DNA of 64,000 nucleotides from Whalleya microplaca (Eukaryota > Ascomycota > Sordariomycetes > Xylariales > Xylariaceae), in the NCBI GenBank assembly GCA_022497155.1, contig MU385713.1, positions 558,001 through 622,000 on the forward strand, in the 5' to 3' direction. Under the pieces are notes generated by a model. That model was not told the DNA's origin. It saw only the letters and a program-made list of their open reading frames with translations, and searched no databases. Each line of letters begins with the position of its first letter. Positions within the stretch are counted from its first letter, which is position 1. Position numbers and translations under genes: made by a program. Shown piece after piece: positions 11,391-24,681 of this stretch.

Positions 11391-12079
11391 ATAGCTAGCC
11401 AGCTATTTTATTTATATATTATATTCACGTTATTTATTACTTATAATTTATAAATTTTCTTTTTATATACTAGAAATATAAAGCGTAATAACACTAGAAA
11501 TATTAAACCGTATATTTTTATATATAAACCTGTCTATTTTATATAAGCAATAATAATAAGTTAATTATATTTAATATATAATTAAATATAGCTAGCTATT
11601 AATATATATATAATTTATATAAATAACGATATCGGATAATACCTTTTTACACCTTAATATACCTTATCACTTAAATGTTACCTTTAGTAGTAAGGGAGGC
11701 CTTTAATAATAAGGGAGGCTATTAGCTGCTGCTATTATTATTATTATTAATAGCTATAACTAGCTAACCTATTATCACTTAACTTGCTGCTACTACTAAT
11801 AGCTGTGGCTAGCTAACTTATTATTACTTAACCTGCTACTACTAATAGCTGTGGTTATTTAACCTATTAAAAGCCGTGGCTAGCTATGGCTAGCTAACTT
11901 ATTATCACCTGCTATCACTTAACTTGCTGCTAATTAGCTATAAGTTATGGCTACTTAACTTAACCTATTGCTGTTGCTATTATTAATAGCTATAGCTATT
12001 TAACTTATTACCTTAAGGTCCCTGGGGTGAAAATTTTTTTTTTTTAAATTTAAAGGTCAGGCATTTAAGTGTGAGGCGT

Positions 12080-12080
<1 letters not shown>

Positions 12081-12131
<51 letters not shown>
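12081..12131. repeat. Poly-T run of 51 nt
   Basis: Fifty-one consecutive T inside copy 1. The equivalent A-run in the sister copy (from 12803) is about 15 nt, so the run has expanded. Confidence 0.9.
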
Positions 12132-12132
<1 letters not shown>

Positions 12133-12765
12133 ATTTTTCAGCTGCGTGAACGCTAGCTAAAAAATCAGGGAGAGATATTATAAGGCAAGGGATTACGGGT
12201 ATTAATAATAACTTAAAAGCCACTAAAAGCCCTTTAAAGCTACGTTATAAAGCACTTTATAAGGCATTTATAAAGCACTTTATAAAGCAATTTATAATAA
12301 ATCACATACTTATATTTAATTAACCTTTTCCTTTATATCTCCTTTACTTTTTTATAATAAATATTATTAAATAATTATATATAGTTTTAGTAACTATTAT
12401 ATACACTTATTTTTAACTTAATATCTCATTTTCGATTTACTTTAATACTGTCTTAAGATAAGGTGTCGGGGTGAAACGAAAGTGAGATATTAAGTTAAAA
12501 ATGAGTGTATATTAGCTGTTAAAGCTATATGTGTATAATTATCTAACTGTTTTATAATATTTATTATTAAAAAGTGAAGGAGATATAAGGGAAAAGGTTA
12601 GCTAAATATAGGTATATAATCCACTGTAAATTGCCCTATGGAGTGCCTTATAAATACCCTGTGAAGTGCCTTATAAAGTGCCTTATAACGTGGCTTTAGG
12701 GGGCTTTTAATGGCTCTTAAGCTACTGTTAATACCCGTAATCCCCTGCCCTATAACATTCCTCCC

Positions 12766-12802
12766 TGATTTTTCAGCTAGCGTCCACGCAGCTGAAAAAT
12801 CA
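12766..12802. repeat. Conserved hairpin inside the left terminal repeat
   Basis: TGATTTTTCAGCT and AGCTGAAAAATCA are perfect 13-bp arms around an 11-nt loop, starting 8 bp inside the terminal repeat, where a primer-binding site would normally be. Recognisable versions exist at the same place in the copies at 12131-12168 (reversed) and near 58986-59022. Confidence 0.8.
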
Positions 12803-12897
12803 AAAAAAAAAAAAAATGAAAACACGCCCCACACTTGAATGCCTGACCTTCAGATCTGAAAAAAAAAAAATTTTTTTCACCCCAGGGACCTTAGGGT

Positions 12898-13155
12898 AAC
12901 AGGTCAGATAGCCACAGCTATCAGCAGCAGCAGCAGGAGGTCAGGTGACAACAGGTCAGCTAGCCACAGCTATCAGCAGCAGCAGGTCAGGTGACAACAG
13001 GTCAGCTAGCCACAGCTATCAGCAGCAGCAGGTCAGGTCAGGTGACCTCCCTGTAAGCCTCCCTAGCAGCTGACAGCAGGTGACAGCAGGTCAGCAGGTG
13101 ACAGCAGGTCAGCTAGCCACAGCTATCAGCAGCAGCAGCAGCAACAGCAGCAGCT
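12898..13155 (+). repeat. CAG-rich minisatellite
   Basis: Four imperfect units of about 46-60 bp, each with CAGGTCAGCTAGCCACAGCT then ATCAGCAGCAG and AGGTCAGGTGACA. RIP-degraded versions of the same array are in the copies at 11705-12010 (reversed) and 59105-59465, so it is a fixed part of the element. Confidence 0.85.
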
Positions 13156-15669
13156 AACAGCCTCCCTTGCTACTAAAGGTGGCATTCAAGTGATGTGGTA
13201 TATCAAGGTGTGTAAAGGTGTCATCCGATATCGTCGTCCATACAAATTATATACGTGTCAATAGCTGGCTGCATCCAGCCACATACCAATAGCACAATCA
13301 GCTTGTCACCGTTACCCATGTAAAATGGACAGGTTTGTATGCAAAAACATACGGTCTGGTATCTCTAGTGTTATTGCGCTCTGTGTTCCTGGTGTTCTGT
13401 ATAAAAAAAAGAAAATTCGTAAATCGTGGGTAACAAGTGACGTGGATGTAATATGGATGGAAGCAGCTGGCTGGCTATCGATCGAGTATATGGCTTGGTT
13501 CGATTTGTATGGGAGACAGGTGGTTATCGGACGAAATGGAATGTTCGCGTGCGAAAGTAAGTTTAACAGTATATACTTCAAGTGGCTGTTGCTAGTGAAT
13601 TCTATGCCTCCGTGACTTGTAGTACTAAAGGACTGTTTTGCTCGATTGATCAGAAGGCAAAGAAGTTGAGGCCTGTCCGGGAGAGCTAAATATCTTGGGA
13701 CAGGGTATTGGGGTAAATAGAAAATGAGATATCAAGTCAAAAATAAGTGTATATAGCTACCAGAGCTATCTATATATAACTATCTGGTAATATCTGTTAA
13801 TATTTATTACAAAAAAGTAAAAGAGATGTAAGAAAAAAGGTCAGCTAAATATAGGTATGTGATCCACTGTAAATTGCCTTATGGAGTGCCCTATAAATAC
13901 CCTATGGAGTGCCTTATAAAGTGCCTTGTGACGTGGCTCTAGGGGGCTTTTAGTGGCTCTTAAGCTGCTGTTAATACCCGTAATCCCCTTGCCCTATTAC
14001 AATATAGCTTAAAAAACTTAAATTTTTTAATACCGATTTAATTAATTAACTAATAAGCACTATTATAAAAACGCGTTTTAATATTAATAACCCCGGTTAT
14101 ATAACCCTCACGCATATTATTAATAACTGACTTAATTAGCGAAAAAATCAAAATATCGCCTACCGACTAAAAGTGCGTAAACGCGCGTAATACTATTACT
14201 TATAATACCTAAAAAAATATAAAAAGCTATACCGACTAATTATTTTAAAAGACTTAAAACAGCCTTTAAAGCTTAAGCTATTAAAAAATGTTAATATATC
14301 TTAAAGAATTTCGACTAAATAACTTAAATGTTACGCGAAAAAAAATAACGATACTTTTCCGACTTGTTAAAACTTTAAACAAATAGTTAAAAATAAGAAA
14401 TTTAACGAAAGGATATATTAACTAATTATTAATATTTTATTAAATAACCTAAAAGCGCGTATTAAATTATACGCGGCTAACGTATATATAAGTAGGAAAG
14501 GCTTTACTTTTTTATTTAAAGCCTTTATTAAGTTAGAAAAAAAAGGCTTTTTTTATAGCGGACGGGACTTTTATTAAATTAGCGTTTTTTAAAATATATT
14601 TAGCCGATTCGGACGCTTTTATTTATAAAATTCGGCTCCGCATTATTATATTTATAGCTTTTTTAATAAACATAAATTATAAGCTTTATAATAAAAAATT
14701 ACTTATTAAATACGGATACTTTAATTTAATTAAGCCTTTCAATAAGTAAAACTTAAAATAAAGTAGTTAAAAATTTATAAAAGGAAATTAAATAACGCGA
14801 TATTTAAATTAACGATTTTAATATATAGCTAAATAAAACTAATTAAGCCGTTATTAATTTATTAATTTAAAGCTTTCGATAAAGTATATTTAACTCCGGT
14901 ACAAATAAAAAAAATAACTAAAGTCGATATCTTTATTTATTACAGCAAAATTAACTATAATATTATTACTTTCGAGATATAATATTATAAATAAAAAAAT
15001 TAATTATTTATTAATGTTAATTATTTTCTAACCGATTACGTATATATCGTAACTATTAAATTATATATTTAAAAATATATTTCAATATAATTAAAGCTTT
15101 ATTTTTATTTTACCAACTTATATTACCTAATAATATCTGCGGTATAAATAAAATATTTTTTTAAAAAATAGCATAACTTTAATAACGTTTGCTAGATACG
15201 GATTAAATTTGTCGAGTTTTAAATAGGAATATTAGAAAACTTCTAGAAATTTAAAAATAAGTTTATCGCATTAATAAAAAAGCGATAATTATATTATAAT
15301 AAATAAAAAAAGAAATTTTATAGCCGACTTATTTATCGTTCATAAACCGAAATAGCGGCTTAATATTTTAACCTATTATATAATTTTAATTATTACGTTA
15401 TTTATTACGCCGAAATTATATTTACTTTTTAAATAGCTAACGAAACGTAAAACGCGGCCCGAGCTGCTAAAACTGTAACAATTAAACTAATAGTTAAGCT
15501 TTAATCTTCGGAAACAACCCGTAATAAGCGTACTATCGGAGGAAATATACCGCAATTAACCTTTAACTTAAGTTTAAATAAATTCGGTAATATAGTAATT
15601 ACTTTTTCCGGCATCCGCACGCATCTTTTGCCCCGTAATAATGCCGACTTAATAAAATTTAAAAAACGC

Positions 15670-15711
15670 TACTTTAATTATTATAATAAAGGATATAATA
15701 AAACTAATTAC
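15670..15711 (+). pseudogene. Mutated gag zinc knuckle of element B
   Basis: Codons read Y-F-N-Y-Y-N-K-G-Y-N-K-T-N-Y. The four zinc-ligand positions of a CX2CX4HX4C knuckle are all Tyr, each one RIP-type transition from Cys or His. Confidence 0.7.
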
Positions 15712-18700
15712 CTATATTTTTTATATTTTAACTAACGCCTTAACTAATTAGCTATAAATAAAGCCGCCCGTATTAATACTTTTTTTATAAAATTTATTCG
15801 GCTTAAAATAAAGGTTATAAAAATCTTAGCAAAAAATCGGATTAAGAAAGAACCAGAAAATACGGCATTTTAAAATAATTAAACTTTATTTTTAAAGCTA
15901 AAATATTATAAATTAGTTTAGCTAATTAAGTAATAAAGGTTTCCTAAGATTTCTTAAACGTTTACTTAAATAAAACTTCTTTTTTATTAAAATATATATT
16001 ATTAATATATAGCTTTTTATTAAAAATAAAAAATGCATTTAATAATATTAAAATAAATATTTATATTATAATAAATAAATTTTTCGTAAAAAAAATTAAA
16101 TAATACTTATGCCCGAAAGTTATTACGGGGTTTATTTTAAAATATATCGGAAAATATAACAGAAAAAGTATTTAAGCAATTAATAAAACCTTATAACTAA
16201 ATATATAAATAAACGGTCGCATTTTTCGAAATAAGTTTTTTTTTATAATAAATACAAAATATAACTTAATTTTCGGAAAAGGCTAATTAACTAAAAAAAA
16301 TATACTGGTAAATTATTAGCGTTAATAGCTAATATATCCCGAAAATATATTACGTAATAACTTATTAAACTTTTACAATCTTAATATAAGGGATATAGGG
16401 AATTTTTTAAAAATGATTTTTTTTTAAAAAACGCCGATCGGCATAATAAAGTATTTAAAAAAAATAAAAAGCGACGAGCCGATAGCCGAGCTTTTTAAGC
16501 CCGAAAGCACGAATTTATTAGGGAAATAACGGAAGTTATATAATAGCGGGTCCGAAAATTAAAAGAATTATATTATTGCCTAAAGTAATCGCTATTAAAG
16601 CCGGCAATATCTATCGGATAGCGGCTAAAAAAGATTTTTTAGTAATACTTTTAAAGGCGTAAGCCTAAGCCCGTATAGCAAAAGTTTATAAACCGGAATT
16701 TATATCCCGAGTTTTAACCTCCCGATATATTTCCTATTTTATATAAAAGGCGTACCGAAAAGAAAAAAAGCGAATAGGAATATAATATAAAAAGTATTTA
16801 TAAATTAAAAAAGACGTAATCGGTTAATATAAATAGTAATTAATAAATATAACAGTTATTAATATAAAACCCTGTTCGAGGGTAATATAAAAAACCTATA
16901 TATATATAACTATATTATATAAAATCGACCGATTAATATATAATAAAAAAACGAGGCTTTTCTTTAAAAAAAAGCGGAAATTTTAAAAAAAAGGTTTAAA
17001 AAATTGTCCTAAAAAAGTACTAAAACTTATTTTATATATTTAATAAAATTAATTCGGATATATTACTATCTAATTATATTTCTAACTATAAAATAAAATA
17101 AAAAAAGGGAAAGTTAGCTATAAACTTAAAATATAGCCCTTTATATAAAATATTATTAAATAAATTAAAAGCGGTATATAAATATTTTAATAAAAATTTC
17201 CGTAAAAAGTTTATTATTTTTAATTTAACCTTTTAAACAGCCCTTATTTTATTTACCCTTAAAGCTAAGAAAGAATTACAGTTTTATATAAATTATTAAA
17301 AACCAAACGCGTTTATAAAAAAAATATCTCTTACTATTTATCGAGAAAACTTTAGTAAAAAATTTTAAAGCTAAGATTTTTATTAAAATCGATATCTGAT
17401 AAGTTTTTTATTATATTTATATATAACCGGAAAACGAGAATTTTATAACATTCCGGATTTAGTACGGGGCATATAAATATAAAGTCCTACCTTTTAAGTT
17501 TATAAACAAACCTTTTATTTTATAACGGTATATTAATAATATATTATTCGATTTTTTAACCCCTTTTATAACATATATATAAATAATATTTTAATTTTTT
17601 AAAAGTTTATTAAGAAATACCGTATTTATATATAAAAGGTTTTTTAACGACTAAAAAATATAAGCTTATAGGGAAATTTTAAAAACTGCAAATTTTATAT
17701 TATTTAAACAAACTTTTTAGGGTATATTATAAATATAAATAATATATACGTTAATTTTACTAAAGTATAAATAGTTTAAAACTAGGCTATACTTAATCGT
17801 ATATAAAAAATATAATTATTTTTAAGCTTTTATAACTTTTATTAAAAATTTATATTTTAATATAATAAAATAGCTAAATTCTTATTTTAGCTAATAAAAA
17901 TTAAGGTACAATAAAATTAAAATAAATATTATAAAATCGCATTTTAAAAGCTAAAAAACAACTCAAGTAATGCTTTTTTGCTAATATACTTTAGTTATAA
18001 TAAAGATATAAAGGTCGAAACTAATATATTTAATAAAGTATTAGCCGGAATTTTATTATAACGTAAAAACCACAGTAAATAATACTCTTATATATTTTAT
18101 TAAGAAATAATACATATTGCCAAATTAAATTATAATATATATAATAAAGAAATACTTATAGTAATCCGAGTTTTATAGATTTAAAAAGTAAAATTTATTA
18201 GCGTTTAGGCTACTTTTTTTATTATTATTACTAATTATTATATACTCAAATATTTCGGGATAAAATAATATTTTAATTTATAATAAGTAAATTAATCGGA
18301 AATATTAGCGAAATATAACTTTATAATTATTTACCGACTAAAAAAAAATAATATAATAGCGGACGTTATTTCGCGTAAGCTAAAATTAATATATATTTTA
18401 AAAAATTGTTAAATTAAAAATATAAAACTTTATTTTAATTAATAGCTTTAATTAAAATTTAAAAATTACAAATTAATATATTATTTATAAAAATAAACCT
18501 TCTTTTAAAAATCCTAATTTTAAATAATACGGAATTTTTGCTACTAAAAAAATCCGGCGTAATTTTTATTAATAAAATATTATAAAGGAATAAAAATAAT
18601 CCGGATTTTAAAATTTATTACGTAAAAGCGCGTAATAATTCCTTAAAATTATAACAAAATATTAATAGCCTTATATTACGGGGTATATAACTAATTATAT

Positions 18701-20453
18701 TTAATAAAAACAGGTTACGTATTAAACTATTACAGGAGATATATAGCTATTTCTTTACGGCATATTTAAAAAAAATAAAACGCGAAAGCTTATTATTATA
18801 TAACATTAATAATTAGAAATATTATAAAATATAAATATATTTATCGTAAACTATGTAAAATGCCGGCTTATAAAAGTACCCCGTAATAAAATTTTTAGTT
18901 TCTTTTATTTATTACTTATTTCGGAAAAGATATAAAACTATATTATAATAGATTTTAAAGTAATACCGAAAAATAAAAAAAACATAATAACGTTTTCGTT
19001 ATTATTAACTAATTAGAAAAGCGGGTTTAGTTAATAATATATATTTGGGAGGCTATAATACGGAATACCGCATATATATGTTATTATAAACTTTTCTATA
19101 TTTTCGGTATATTAAAAAATATCGTTAGTAATAGCGGGCTTTAATTTATAGTAAGAATTACTAATAAACTTTTCCGAATAATAAATATTAAATTAAAGTT
19201 TATTACGCCGGAATATTATAAAACGGTAAAATAAGTCGAAATTATAAATATATATATCGATTAAAAATTATAGCTATTTATTAATTACTAATAAAATATA
19301 TTAGTCGGATATACTTCTAGTAATAAATTATATATAAGCCGTATTATTATATAATTCGACTAGTATATTATTTTATGAAATAAAAATAGGCTTTTTAATA
19401 CTATTTTATTTCGATTAATAATAACGGATAATAGCCGGAAATATAACAGGCTTTTTATTTTAAAAAAAACTTTTTTTAAAAAAGGTATAAAATTAGGTAT
19501 AGGGAATATAGAATTATATAATAGCTATATATAAGGCTATGATTAAAACTTAAAAGCAAATAACGTAATAAATTAATAAATACCGGCGGGAGCTTAATTT
19601 TAATATAAATAATTACGTTTTTATTATAAAAAAACGACAATTATAGCGGACTAATTAACCTTTTAATAAATTTAATTTCCTTTTTATATAATAATCTTTT
19701 AAAATCTAGAAATAATTACTAAATAATATATTTTATTTAAAAGTTTTTAATATATAAAAGATATTTAGTTTATATTATATAAATCGGCTATAAAAATACT
19801 TAAGTAATTTTTTTCCGGGGCAAAAATTATAAAATCTAATAAGAAAAATGATTAAACTAAATCGCGAAAAAAAATAAGTTATAAAAATAATGCTTATTTT
19901 ATAATTATATTATTATAAGTTTTAATATAAAGTTAAATAAATTAAATAAAATACCGATAACAAGTAATATTTAGTCCGTAATTTTAAAAACGCTATAGCG
20001 AAACTAAATAAGTTTTATATAAATAACCCGGAAGTAATTAGTTTTTCTGTCCGGCTAATATTATAAAAATAAACGGCGGAAAAAAATCGATTTAATTCAA
20101 ACTATTTTAATAATAATAAACCCGTATCAAAATAAAAAACGGCGGCCCGAAAACTGGAAAAGAATTAATTATATAATAATAAAAGTAGCGGATAATAAAA
20201 TACTATAATTATAAAAAAAAGAGAAAAAAAAGCACGCATATATAATATTTTATAAGAACGGATCCCCAATAAAATATAAAAAAATCTATATTATTACTTA
20301 TTAAAATAAAGGCCCGATAATATAGTAATTTAAATAAATATCCGAAGCAATCTTTCTTTTTGCTAAAAAGTATTTTAAATATACATATATATATAAAAAG
20401 TCGGGGTTTAATTCTCTCTCCGACCTTATACCCCCTTTTTTTTTCTAGGCGAG

Positions 20454-20715
20454 TAGTTACGGGAGGTATATACCTATAATATATAAACCACTTATTACTA
20501 CATACTCCCGTATGTTAATCGGTAATAGTACGGCAGAATAGTTACCGCCCGGCGGGACACCCGGCTTAAGTTTTTTAAGTAATTTCTATAGTCCGAAATA
20601 GCTTTTCTTCCTATCTATTTATAAATATATAATTAGTACTTATATTAAAGCCCTACCTTTAGCTATAGTAATCTATCCGTAAGTAATGCTAACATATCGC
20701 ATTATTTATAATAAC
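20454..20715 (+). repeat. 3' long terminal repeat of element B
   Basis: Starts near TAGTTACGGGAGG and contains a GC-rich core (ACCGCCCGGCGGGACACCCG). It matches the inverted repeat at about 36855-37343. The uninterrupted CTAC at 20498-20501 is the empty site for the 227-bp insertion at 37066. The right end is approximate. Confidence 0.65.
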
Positions 20716-23700
20716 TTTACTTACAGCAAGTTATATTTAATTAAAAATAAGTTTTTTATCGGATCGTTTTAGTTTATTATTTATACTAGCTATATTTCCG
20801 ATAGCTAAAAAATAACTAAAGGTATTTAAAATATAGTTAATTTTATTAAAAATATAATATATTTAAACGCTATATTATAATAAATAAATTAATATATTTA
20901 TAAGCTAGTAATTAACGCGATCCGAAAACGAAATGTTTTAAAATATTTAATTAAAAATACCTTTAGTTATGAAATAATTGGTAAAAATAATTATAAGATA
21001 TTTATAAGCTTTTAATATTATACGCAAACGTTTTATAGCTTATATAATATAAGTTATTTTTAACTCGTAAAGCCTATACTATATTTCCGCTTATAATAAA
21101 TTTCGATTTAAAAATATAATTAGTTCGATTTATAATCCCGGAATTAGCTAATTTATAATTTATTTATAGCCGCTTTTAATGTAAGAAAATATAATACCGA
21201 AACTACGTTTTACCGATATATTTATTTATATATATAAAATTTTACCCGGATTATAATAATATAAAATGGTATATTTATAAATTACTTATTATATAGTTTT
21301 AAATAAAGTTATTTCGGCTTTAGTTAGTTTATAATATATAAATTTTATATACGCTTAACGATAATTAAGGTTTTTCGGAGGCAATTTATTATTTTTTCGA
21401 CCTTTAGCGAATAAAGCTATTTTTTATAGCGGTTTAAAAAGCTATATAATACGGTATAAAAAGTCGAAAAAACTTTATTACACTTAAGTACTTTTTTAAA
21501 AACTTAAGGTTTTTAGGAATTATTAATCGCTTATAGTTATTAAGCGTTTATTAATTATAGCTATTTTTAAAGTATTTATATAAAAACCGAATAATTTAAT
21601 TAATAAATATTTTAGGAAAGACTTTTTTAGAAAAAATAAAATATGCCGTCTTTAAAAAAACCCGAAAACAATTTTTAAATAAGCTAAATATTTCTTTTTA
21701 AAATCCGAGAAAATAATAATGTCGTTAATAAATGTTTTTATATAATAATAATAATCTCGTAAAAATTTATTTATAAATTATTAATTATAAATGAGAAAAT
21801 TCCGAAAGCCTATTATAGCTATAATAAATTTCTTTAATTTATATAAATTAATAATTATAAATTTATTTCGCAATTTATAATAAATAATAAATTAATAGAA
21901 AAAATAAATAACGTCGACTGTTATAATTTAAGCTTTCTCTCGTAATAAAGCAATAATTTCGGCTTATAATAGTAAAAAGTAATTATCGGGTATTATAGTT
22001 TTATTTAACGGGCAGAAATTAGTAATCACTTTACTTTTATTTTTACTTTTTATAATACGCTATATAATAAAAATAAAATATATAAATAATGTAGGCTTGT
22101 TTACTTATTTTATACGTTTTTAATTATATAATTTTTTATATATTTTATTTAAAACCTTTATATCTTTTTTATTTGAAAAGTAAAGGCGACTATTTAGTTT
22201 ATAGTTTTATTATTTATTTATTAAAAATATCTTTATTTACTTATTTTTCGGAATGTTAATAATATCCTAGTCTTTTTAAATTTTAAGAAACTCGTTAATA
22301 ATTTATAATATATTTTGAGCCATTCGTTTATCGGTATTATATATATAATCATTTAAATCTGTTTTAATTTCTAATAAGTGAATTAATTTGCGAATATCTA
22401 AAGTTAAATATAATTCGGGAATTTTTAATTTAAGTATATTTTAAAATAATTCGGTTATTACTTTAGTTATATTAAAAATTACGTTAGTTAAAAAGGTATT
22501 ACTAATTAACGCGGTTTAATTATTAAAAGTTAGGTTTTATATTGTTTTTATAAAAATAGCTAAATTAAGTTATATAATACTATATTAATAACTTTAGCGG
22601 TATTAAAAATGTTAATATCAAATTCCGCAGCTATAATTAAAGGGTTTAAAAAACTAAAGTTATTTAATATAGCTAATCCGGTTTTACTAGCTAATATTTC
22701 TATTTTAGTAACCGTTCCGAAAGCGGCGGCGATAAGTAAAAGTTTTAGGTATTTTTTTATATAGTTTAAAATGATCTATTATTTATATATTCCCTAATAA
22801 AGTCTAATTATATATCTTTATTTAGTTTTAAAAATTTATTAAATATATTATTTATAATTATAATTTATAGCGTTTTAACTTATAATATTAAACTCATTAT
22901 TATCTAATAGCTTAATATAAAGCTAAAATTGTAATTATTAAATAAGGCTTTTTATTCCGCCGGAGCTTTGATTATTTAATTTAGCGCTAAAAAGAGCTTA
23001 TATCGGAATAAAACTTTTTGCGGGTAAGGCTTAATATTATAAAATACCGTAAATAGCATTTAAAAATTTATATCTAAAAAAATAATTATATTTAAATTAT
23101 AGTTTATAATTGTACTATATAAATAAAAGAAATTATTTTTTAATAATAGTTTAAGCTTAATATTATTTTTAAAAACTTACTTTAATTTTTAAAACTTTAT
23201 AAAAATGCAATTACTATTAAAGTTATATTTAGGTATATAAAATATAAATATTACTTAATATTTTATTTAAATCTTTTTTTCTTAATTCCTTTTATTATTA
23301 TTTTTGCGTTTTTTCACGGTATATTCGAAAATATTTAAAAGCGATCGGGTAATTAAGGTATAACCCGTATTAAAATTTTTACATATATTTATATCGGGGG
23401 AATGCGGTATAACGCGAATACTAAGTTTTAAGTAAAAATATTATAAATATATTATTTTACCGGCCCTTTTGCGAAATAAAGCCGACTTAATCTTTATTAG
23501 CTTATTTTTACGCAAGTTATTTTTTATATTTATATAAGTATAATTTATTAATTTAAATTTAATATAATAACTTAAAATATATTTATATAAACGAAAGTGC
23601 TAAAAAGGAAATTATAAAAAGGAAACATTATATAATGATTACGATATATATATTTATTTACCGGTTTAAGTAAAAATATTTATAACGTTTTATTAAAATA

Positions 23701-24517
23701 AATTATATAATATTTTATATGTTTTTTTATCGGCTGCTCGAGTTAAATTTTCAGAAGTAATAATTATATTATATTATTATATTAAAGATTATAAATTTAT
23801 TATTTATTTCCATATTTAAAAAATCTAAATTGGTTTTTTCGGATAAGTTATTTATGAAATTTATATCGTTTAATAAAAAGGAATTTAATAAATCGGAATT
23901 ATTTTTATTATTTATATAGTTAGCTTTATTTTTATCGCGAGATTTTTTTTATCGCGTTTACGGGAATTATAATTACGTTTCCGTTTATTTTTATTTTTAC
24001 GATTTAATCTACGGTCCGAGTAATTTATACGGTTTTTGTAATTTTTGCGATTTTTACAGCGACTTTTACAGTCGCGAGATTTATTATAATAGCGGAATTT
24101 ATTACAAGATTTGCTAGAACGTTTTATATTTTTATTATTTTTAGTTAACTATAAATCTTTTTTAAAATATTAGTCGATATATAATATTTATTTTTTAATA
24201 ATAATTTTAAAATACTTTTTATTTATAGTAATTAATAAGATTAGTTTTATTTTTATAATATATATTATATATTATTTAAATATTTTTTAAATTTATAACG
24301 CTCGAAAATACTTTTTAATTTTAAGGTTTATGTTTCTTTAAATTTAAATTATCATTTTATATTAATTAAAGTTATATTTATTTAAAATTTTTATAGCTTA
24401 TATATGTCGTAATGTTTTTTTAAATATATTTATTAAATATTCCTTTATTACTTACTATATATTTTAACTTTATTTTAGTTTTAGTAAATTTAATAATAAC
24501 TTATATTCATCATATAA
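20716..24517 (-). mobile_element. RIP-degraded Ty3/Gypsy fragment C
   Basis: On the - strand, F-I-N-D followed by IIIFSDFKKKYLAYLKIVF is readable from 21732 downward. This is the catalytic box of a Ty3/Gypsy reverse transcriptase with one Asp changed to Asn (GAY to AAY). A segment rich in Arg, Lys, Ser and Asn codons lies at about 23,950-24,150, on the gag side. The integrase side to the left is missing, cut where element B ends. Ends are approximate. Confidence 0.6.
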
Positions 24518-24681
24518 TAAATTATATTATTAACTATTCGAAAATATTTATTAAGCTATAAACTTATATATTACAGCGGAGTTGTAATCCTTAATGCTTA
24601 GGATTTTTTATTTTTTTTATTTATTATCTTATTTTATCTAATCTAAGCTAGTTCGTAAAGCCCCTCCGGGACCCTGTATTA
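24518..24681 (-). repeat. Decayed copy of the 164-bp repeat D
   Basis: The right two thirds (CAGCGGAGTTGTAATCC, GCTTAGGAT, GGGACCCTGTATTA) match the copies at 34452 and 57490 in the opposite orientation. The left third is too mutated to align surely. Confidence 0.5.

Larger units (their letters stand above)
10641..12460 (-). mobile_element. Non-coding terminal-repeat element, copy 1 (inverted, RIP-degraded)
   Basis: Reverse-strand copy of the element at 12449-14001. Its direct terminal repeats are 10641-10927 and 12176-12460 on the window strand (TGTTATGGGG.. and TATTATAAGG.. starts). The inside shares the hairpin beside the terminal repeat, a poly-A/T run, a degraded CAG-type minisatellite and the unique segment, all in reverse order. 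It is longer than its sister (1820 versus 1553 bp) mainly because a 227-bp solo terminal repeat is inserted at 11164 and its poly-T run is longer. No coding capacity is seen. Its right end overlaps the left end of the next copy by 12 bp. Confidence 0.8.
12449..14001 (+). mobile_element. Non-coding terminal-repeat element, copy 2 (well preserved, TRIM-like)
   Basis: Direct terminal repeats are at 12449-12757 (309 bp, TGTCTTAAGATA...CCCTATAACA) and 13691-14001 (311 bp, RIP-altered first bases TATC, end CCCTATTACA). The 4 bp outside are ATAC and ATAT, a target duplication with one C-to-T change. The 933-bp interior has no retroviral-type gene, no obvious tRNA primer site and no strong polypurine tract. 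It holds a 13-bp-stem hairpin just inside the left repeat, an A-run, a CAG-rich minisatellite and a unique segment with a 96-codon frame at 13325-13615 that is not conserved in the other copies. The interior is far less mutated than its surroundings, so this insertion is probably young. Size and layout resemble terminal-repeat retrotransposons in miniature, mobilised by another element. Confidence 0.78.
14002..20715 (+). mobile_element. RIP-degraded Ty3/Gypsy element B, forward copy
   Basis: The order gag, reverse transcriptase, integrase can be followed through mutated frames. A nucleocapsid zinc knuckle (CX2CX4HX4C spacing) is at 15670-15711, with every Cys and the His now Tyr, exactly the G-to-A and C-to-T changes RIP makes. 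Reverse-transcriptase sequence (RYINN.LFDF.. region) lies near 17,525-17,610 with in-frame stops. Integrase-like sequence follows to about 19,600. The 3' terminal repeat is about 20454-20715. The 5' terminal repeat is missing: the left side is cut by the non-coding element ending at 14001, where the sequence resumes as ATATAGCTTAAAAAAC, the inner end of the repeat in the inverted copy. Confidence 0.75.

Noticed and set aside
12898..13155. Regular repeats suggesting a CRISPR array
   Set aside because: Units are adjacent, without unique spacers, in a fungal transposon; this is a minisatellite.
13325..13615. 96-codon frame inside the well-preserved terminal-repeat element
   Set aside because: No recognisable domain, and the frame is broken in the other two copies; more likely a chance frame in an unmutated stretch, so not listed as a gene.
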